A DNA stretch of 9,287 nucleotides from Chloroflexia bacterium. GTDB taxonomy: Bacteria; Chloroflexota; Chloroflexia; Thermomicrobiales; JALYUS01. The DNA lies in NCBI GenBank assembly GCA_025924435.1, contig JAICIL010000173.1, positions 1 to 9,287 of the forward strand, in the 5' to 3' direction. Under the pieces are notes generated by a model, which saw only the letters and a list, made by a program, of their open reading frames with translations, had not been told where the DNA came from and made no database searches. Of this stretch, positions 6,437-9,287 are shown piece by piece. Within the stretch, counting starts at the first letter, position 1, and every line of letters begins with the position of its first letter. Position numbers and translations under genes: made by a program.

Positions 6437-6469
6437 GCGCGGGCGATGGGCGACCCCGACCGCCCGCGC
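6437..6469. terminator. Shared hairpin between convergent genes, candidate bidirectional terminator
   Basis: GCGCGGGCG (6437-6445) is the perfect inverted repeat of CGCCCGCGC (6461-6469), with a 15-nt loop that holds a further GGG/CCC pairing. It lies between the lipoprotein stop (6409) and the stop of the convergent 97-aa gene (6490). Neither side has a T tract, so intrinsic termination is only plausible. Confidence 0.4.
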
Positions 6470-6489
6470 GAGCGGGGTGAAAGGGCGGC

Positions 6490-6783
6490 TTACTGCTGAA
6501 ATGCCTGGCCCACGACTTCCGGCAGGCGGGCGGCAGCGGCCTCAACGACCTTCGTCGCCGCCCCGACGATCTCGCGCTGCGCCGCCGCGTCGGCGATCTG
6601 CTCGGCGTCGCTCATCACCGCGAGACTGGCTTCGAGTTGCCGGACGACCTCCGTGACGGGGCCGCGCGGCGGCACGATATGAATCTTGCCGTTGATAATC
6701 ACGAACCCCGAACCATCCACCTTGACGCCCGGCGAGACGTACATCGCCACAATTGCAATTTCCCGGATCGGTCGGCTTGCCAT
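6490..6783 (-). CDS. Hypothetical 97-aa protein
   Basis: I do not recognise this protein. It starts at ATG 6783 with GAAAGGA about 7 nt upstream and ends in TAA. Residues 1-48 look beta-rich and mildly hydrophobic (IREIAIVAMYVSPGVKVDGS, then GFVIINGKIHIVPPRG). Residues 49-97 look like two or three amphipathic Ala/Val/Glu-rich helices (EVVRQLEASLAVM, EQIADAAAQREIV, ATKVVEAAAARLPEVVGQAF). There is no signal peptide, Cys, or obvious nucleic-acid-binding motif. The good ribosome site and clean codon use support a real gene. It converges on the lipoprotein gene and diverges from the aminotransferase, so it is probably its own transcript. A 9-bp hairpin sits just upstream of the ribosome site. Confidence 0.7.
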   Translation of the reverse strand: MASRPIREIAIVAMYVSPGVKVDGSGFVIINGKIHIVPPRGPVTEVVRQLEASLAVMSDAEQIADAAAQREIVGAATKVVEAAAARLPEVVGQAFQQ

Positions 6784-6801
6784 GATCCATTCCTTTCTTC
6801 G

Positions 6802-6823
6802 TCGCGCGGCACACGCCGCGCGA
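6802..6823 (-). promoter_or_regulatory. Leader hairpin upstream of the 97-aa gene
   Basis: A perfect 9-bp stem, TCGCGCGGC (6802-6810) with GCCGCGCGA (6815-6823), loop ACAC on the plus strand. In the minus-strand transcript it ends about 5 nt before the GAAAGGA ribosome site. There is no T tract. It could affect translation or transcript stability. Confidence 0.4.
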
Positions 6824-6955
6824 AACCTGCATCGCTAACGTAGCGTGCGAGCGGCGAGCGGGCATCCGCAAATGTACCTATCTTTCCGCGGCTCTTCCGG
6901 CGCGGGCGATTGCGGGGGCGAACGCTCCCGGATGCGCCGCCGATGGATGCGCGGC

Positions 6956-6972
6956 CCGCGTGACGCACGCGG
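6956..6972. promoter_or_regulatory. Palindrome over the -35 box, candidate operator
   Basis: CCGCGTG (6956-6962) and CACGCGG (6966-6972) are perfect 7-bp half-sites separated by ACG. The palindrome covers the whole -35 hexamer (6960-6965) of the aminotransferase promoter, the position where a dimeric repressor would block RNA polymerase. No regulator gene is in the window. Confidence 0.4.
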
Positions 6973-6988
6973 CGTGTGCGGGTATAGT
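6960..6988 (+). promoter_or_regulatory. Sigma-70-type promoter of the aminotransferase gene
   Basis: The -35 GTGACG (6960-6965, 4/6 to TTGACA) and -10 TATAGT (6983-6988, 5/6 to TATAAT) are separated by 17 bp, the preferred spacing. Transcription would start near 6995, giving a leader of about 48 nt before ATG 7043. Confidence 0.5.
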
Positions 6989-7042
6989 TGCCGCGTCTTC
7001 GGATACGGCGATGGAACGAGTGACGGGCGTGGAGGGCGCGAG

Positions 7043-8254
7043 ATGGCACAAACGGAAACGGCGCGACTGGACGAACTCTTCTCCGCGGCAGCGAAGCGCG
7101 TCGCCCCCGGCGCCCCGGGCGGGCGGGGCCTTTCCCCGGATCGTGTGAACTTCGCGGGCGGCGCGCCCGACCCGAAGAGCATGCCGACCAAGGCAATCGG
7201 GGCCGCCGCCGTGCGGGCGATGGAGAAGAACGGCCAGTGGGCGCTCCAATACGGCGGGGCGGCCGGTTATGACGGCCTGATCGAGCAACTGCTCATTAAA
7301 CTGAAGCGCGACAATGGCGTGGAGGCCCGCCCGGAGAATGTCCTCATCACGGCGGGGGCATCGCAAGCGATTGATCTCGTCTGCGATGCGCTCGTGGATC
7401 CCGGCGACACGATCCTCTCGGAGGAACCGGCCTTTCTGGGCGCGCTCCGCCTCTTCAACGCCCACCAGGCGAACATCGTCGGCATCCCGGTGGACGACCG
7501 GGGCATGGAGGTGGATTTCCTCGCGGACAAACTGGCCGAACTGAAGGCGCAGGGCGTCCGGCCCAAGTTCATCTACACCATCCCCACCTTCCAGAACCCG
7601 ACCGGCGTGACGATGCCCCTCGACCGGCGGCGGCGCCTCCTCGCGCTGGCGAAGGAGTACAACGTCGCCGTCCTCGAGGACGACGCGTATTTCGATCTCC
7701 GCTTCTCCGGCGAGCGGCTGCCGATGCTGGTCACGCTGGACGACGCCGGGCTGGTGATCTACACCGGCACCTTCTCCAAGATCATCGGCGCCGGGCTGCG
7801 GCTCGGCTGGATCATCGGGCCGGAACCATTCATCCATAAGGTCGCGAAACTGAAGCCGGACGGCGGCACCAGCCCGTTCGCCTCGCACATCGTCGCGGAG
7901 TATGCGCCCTCGCAACTCGAAGAGCATGTGAAGGAACTCGTCGCGGTCTACCGGAACCGGCGGGACGCGATGCTCAGCGCGCTCAAAACCGAGATGCCGG
8001 AGGGCATCGCGTGGACGGAGCCGGAGGGCGGCTTCTTCGTCTGGCTGACGCTGCCGGAAGGCATGGACGCCGTCGCGATCCAGCCCGAGGCGGCGGCGCA
8101 CGGCGTGGATTTCATGCCCGGCACCGTCTTCTACGCGAATCAGCAGGGGCGGCGGAACATCCGCCTCGCCTACTCCTTCACGGATGAAGAGACGATCCGC
8201 CGTGGTATCAAGACGCTCGCGGGCATCCTCCGCGAATACGCGCCAGCACGGTAG
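7043..8254 (+). CDS. PLP-dependent class I aminotransferase (LysN / 2-aminoadipate transaminase type)
   Basis: A 403-aa cytoplasmic enzyme. ATG 7043 follows GGAGG (7031-7035) at 7 nt; the frame is open further upstream, but the homologous region starts near residue 30. Seen: NFAGGAPDP (36-44), the substrate-entry loop typical of LysN-like enzymes; ALQYGGAAGYDGL (67-79); TAGASQAIDL (103-112), the cofactor phosphate loop; NPTG (185-188); EDDAY (212-216), with Asp213 and Tyr216 as the pyridine-ring contacts; TFSKIIGAGLRLGW (243-256), with Lys246 as the Schiff-base lysine; and NIRLAYS, with Arg374 as the substrate carboxylate anchor. All key residues are intact and the length is normal. Such enzymes move the amino group from glutamate to 2-oxoadipate, branched-chain or aromatic keto acids. 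Substrate cannot be read from the sequence. It lacks the GntR domain of MocR regulators. It appears monocistronic and ends before a large palindrome. Confidence 0.92.
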   Translation: MAQTETARLDELFSAAAKRVAPGAPGGRGLSPDRVNFAGGAPDPKSMPTKAIGAAAVRAMEKNGQWALQYGGAAGYDGLIEQLLIKLKRDNGVEARPENVLITAGASQAIDLVCDALVDPGDTILSEEPAFLGALRLFNAHQANIVGIPVDDRGMEVDFLADKLAELKAQGVRPKFIYTIPTFQNPTGVTMPLDRRRRLLALAKEYNVAVLEDDAYFDLRFSGERLPMLVTLDDAGLVIYTGTFSKIIGAGLRLGWIIGPEPFIHKVAKLKPDGGTSPFASHIVAEYAPSQLEEHVKELVAVYRNRRDAMLSALKTEMPEGIAWTEPEGGFFVWLTLPEGMDAVAIQPEAAAHGVDFMPGTVFYANQQGRRNIRLAYSFTDEETIRRGIKTLAGILREYAPAR

Positions 8255-8284
8255 CGCGTCGCTGCGGGATATACCGGGGAAACG

Positions 8285-8405
8285 AACCGCCAATACTGCC
8301 CAAAGGGCACCCGCAAGAGCGCCAAGAAGAGAAAGAGAAGAACCACATCCTTCTTCGCGTTTTCTTGGCGTCCTTGCGGGTGCCCCTTGGGCAGTATTGG
8401 CGGTT
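8285..8405. repeat. 121-bp near-perfect palindrome (MITE/REP-like), possible bidirectional terminator
   Basis: The 44-nt arms 8285-8328 and 8362-8405 are inverted repeats with 41 of 44 positions matching; the differences fall at 8304, 8318 and 8319. Outer ends read AACCGCCAATACTGCCCAA and its complement. The centre holds a second hairpin, GAAGAA (8337-8342) with TTCTTC (8351-8356) around CCACATCC. It lies between convergent genes. No target-site duplication is obvious at its ends. The CGCCAAGAA core looks like a dispersed intergenic repeat I recall from other environmental genomes, not verified here. Confidence 0.75.
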
Positions 8406-8407
8406 GA

Positions 8408-8437
8408 GAATCCTTGTCTCCGGGCCGCTAAGGATTC
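8408..8437 (-). terminator. Hairpin overlapping the stop of the secreted-protein gene
   Basis: GAATCCTT (8408-8415) and AAGGATTC (8430-8437) form a perfect 8-bp stem around a 14-nt GC-rich loop. It overlaps the TGA stop (8436-8438) of the minus-strand gene and is followed in that direction by the 121-bp palindrome. There is no T tract, so it may act together with the palindrome or only protect the 3' end. Confidence 0.35.
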
Positions 8438-9242
8438 AACTTCCGTGATACCGCCAGGCGTAATAGTGCCGCCCAATGTTGCCGAACTCGGTCCTGAAGG
8501 CGTCGGGGTTGCTCTCCGTGTAGGTGAGCACGCGCCGCTCGAAGACTTGCACGGCGATCCGCTTCGGCACGCCGCCGACGGTGAAGGTCGCGGTGAATGG
8601 CTCGCAGATCGCGTAGCCGATGGCGGCAAGCCCGACCCGGCCGCGGAACGCCGCGAACGGCGGGAGGACGTTGTGCCGCGTCGCGGCGTCGTACGTACCC
8701 GGTGATGCAATCGCCGTCGCCGGTTGGCCGCTGTCGGGGATCAACCGCCCGTCGTCGGCGAAGGACGCGGCGGGGGAGGCCATGCCGCGCATCGGCGCCG
8801 GGGCGAAGAGCGGCGCGCCGGCCGCGCTCAGGGTGGCGTATGTCGGGCCGGTGCCGGTCGGATCCCCCGCCACCGGGATCGCCGGTGGGTCGCGATGCAC
8901 GAACGCGGCATCGCCCGCCTGCTGATCGCCGGTGACGAGTTCCTTCGCGAGCAACCCGTTCGTCACGACGCCGGTCGCCGGGTTCGTCAGTTCCATCCGC
9001 CCTTTGTCGAAGTATTGCACGACCCGCATGCCGCCGGGCGCTTCCGCGTACGCCTCGGCGATTGCTTCCGTCGCGGATGGCCCCCAGAAGTTCGGCGCGA
9101 TCCCCTCGCCCTGCAACCACTGGATGCGGAAGAGCGGCGACGCGAACTCCGTCGCGCCCACGGGGAACGTCCCGCAGGCCAGCGCGGCGAGGACGACCAA
9201 CATCTTCCCCATGTTGCGACGTATCATGCGCACGCTCATCAT
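8436..9242 (-). CDS. Exported protein of unknown function (Chloroflexota-type HYYAWRY C-terminus)
   Basis: A 268-aa protein if started at ATG 9242. ATG 9239, 9227 (residue 6) or 9212 (residue 11) are alternatives, and no strong ribosome site separates them. Residues 7-30 are a signal peptide: Arg-Arg, hydrophobic core MLVVLAALACGTF, likely cut after VGA30. Cys23 follows ALA, a poor lipobox. The mature part has FRIQWLQGEGIAPNFWGP (38-55), VVQYFDKGRMELTNPATGVV (74-93), NGLLAKELVTG (95-105), a low-complexity Pro/Ala/Gly stretch (118-160), and a conserved-looking end, RIAVQVFERRVLTYTESNPD (228-247), then FRTEFGNIGRHYYAWRYH (249-266). I recall this pattern (YFDK.RMEL.NP, VTNGLL..EL, ERR.LTYT..N, G..HYY.WRY) as recurring in secreted Chloroflexota proteins, sometimes next to other domains, but I know no function. 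The aromatic residues could suit ligand or cell-wall binding; that is speculation. Confidence 0.82.
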   Translation of the reverse strand: MMSVRMIRRNMGKMLVVLAALACGTFPVGATEFASPLFRIQWLQGEGIAPNFWGPSATEAIAEAYAEAPGGMRVVQYFDKGRMELTNPATGVVTNGLLAKELVTGDQQAGDAAFVHRDPPAIPVAGDPTGTGPTYATLSAAGAPLFAPAPMRGMASPAASFADDGRLIPDSGQPATAIASPGTYDAATRHNVLPPFAAFRGRVGLAAIGYAICEPFTATFTVGGVPKRIAVQVFERRVLTYTESNPDAFRTEFGNIGRHYYAWRYHGS

Positions 9243-9248
9243 CCGGTA

Positions 9249-9283
9249 GCGCGGGCTTTCCAGCCTGCGCCCCGCCCGCAGGC
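9249..9283. repeat. Hairpin repeat upstream of the secreted-protein gene
   Basis: GCGCGGGCT (9249-9257) pairs with AGCCTGCGC (9262-9270; one G-T pair) around TTCC. The sequence GCCTGCG (9263-9269) can instead pair with CGCAGGC (9277-9283), so the two hairpins are mutually exclusive. It lies just before the minus-strand start codon, and the region is cut by the window edge. It resembles a dispersed intergenic repeat or the edge of one. Confidence 0.45.
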
Positions 9284-9287
9284 GCAG

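Larger units (their letters stand above)
6784..7042. other. Divergent intergenic region between the 97-aa gene and the aminotransferase
   Basis: Holds the aminotransferase promoter and its overlapping palindrome, plus the leader hairpin of the minus-strand gene, all listed separately. The rest is GC-rich DNA in which I see nothing further. Confidence 0.5.

Noticed and set aside
6878..8710. 610-codon open frame on the minus strand opposite the aminotransferase
   Set aside because: It is antisense to an intact, fully motif-bearing enzyme gene, crosses the 121-bp palindrome, and shows no domain.

Overview
This is a GC-rich bacterial window with short, mostly structured intergenic gaps. The protein set suggests Chloroflexota, probably the Thermomicrobia side: a stress-type envelope cluster, a secreted protein ending in HYYAWRY-like residues, a Tat/lipobox surface beta-helix protein, and dispersed palindromic intergenic repeats. 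That assignment rests on family memory and base composition, with no rRNA or marker gene, so it is tentative. No phage, plasmid, transposase or CRISPR genes are present.

Layout. (1) 1-908, minus: a PLP-dependent threonine-aldolase-like enzyme whose C-terminus lies outside the window. (2) 1156-3469, plus: a tight operon of three envelope proteins. They are a 247-aa helical/single-TM/Tyr-Gly-rich protein, a 129-aa two-TM 'phage holin family' (DUF1469-like) protein, and a 400-aa DUF3618 protein with LEA-like repeats. The genes overlap by 1 and 22 nt and probably form one translationally coupled unit, ended by a hairpin at 3494-3519. (3) 3537-3640: a 104-bp element bounded by two palindromes in inverted orientation; it supplies the stop codon of the next gene. 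(4) 3637-4434, minus: a short Mrp/ApbC-type Fe-S carrier ATPase without the usual N-terminal MIP18 domain. (5) 4435-4633: a divergent gap holding a run of adjacent inverted repeats, possibly a structured leader. (6) 4634-6409, plus: a Tat-exported lipoprotein with a pectate-lyase-3-like beta-helix. (7) 6490-6783, minus: a 97-aa orphan protein with a hairpin beside its ribosome binding site. (8) 7043-8254, plus: a class I aminotransferase of the LysN/2-aminoadipate transaminase type, with a good promoter whose -35 box lies inside a palindrome. (9) 8285-8405: a 121-bp near-perfect palindrome. (10) 8436-9242, minus: an exported protein of unknown function. (11) A hairpin repeat closes the window.

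The clearest functional unit is the three-gene envelope operon. Its proteins share a recurring short membrane segment preceded by Gln-Pro or Asn-Pro, and two of them share Tyr/Gly/Arg-rich tails, which suggests that they act together at the membrane, perhaps under stress. The other genes are single transcription units with no visible common pathway. The most unusual non-coding signals are the inverted-repeat run before the lipoprotein gene and three different classes of palindromic repeat.
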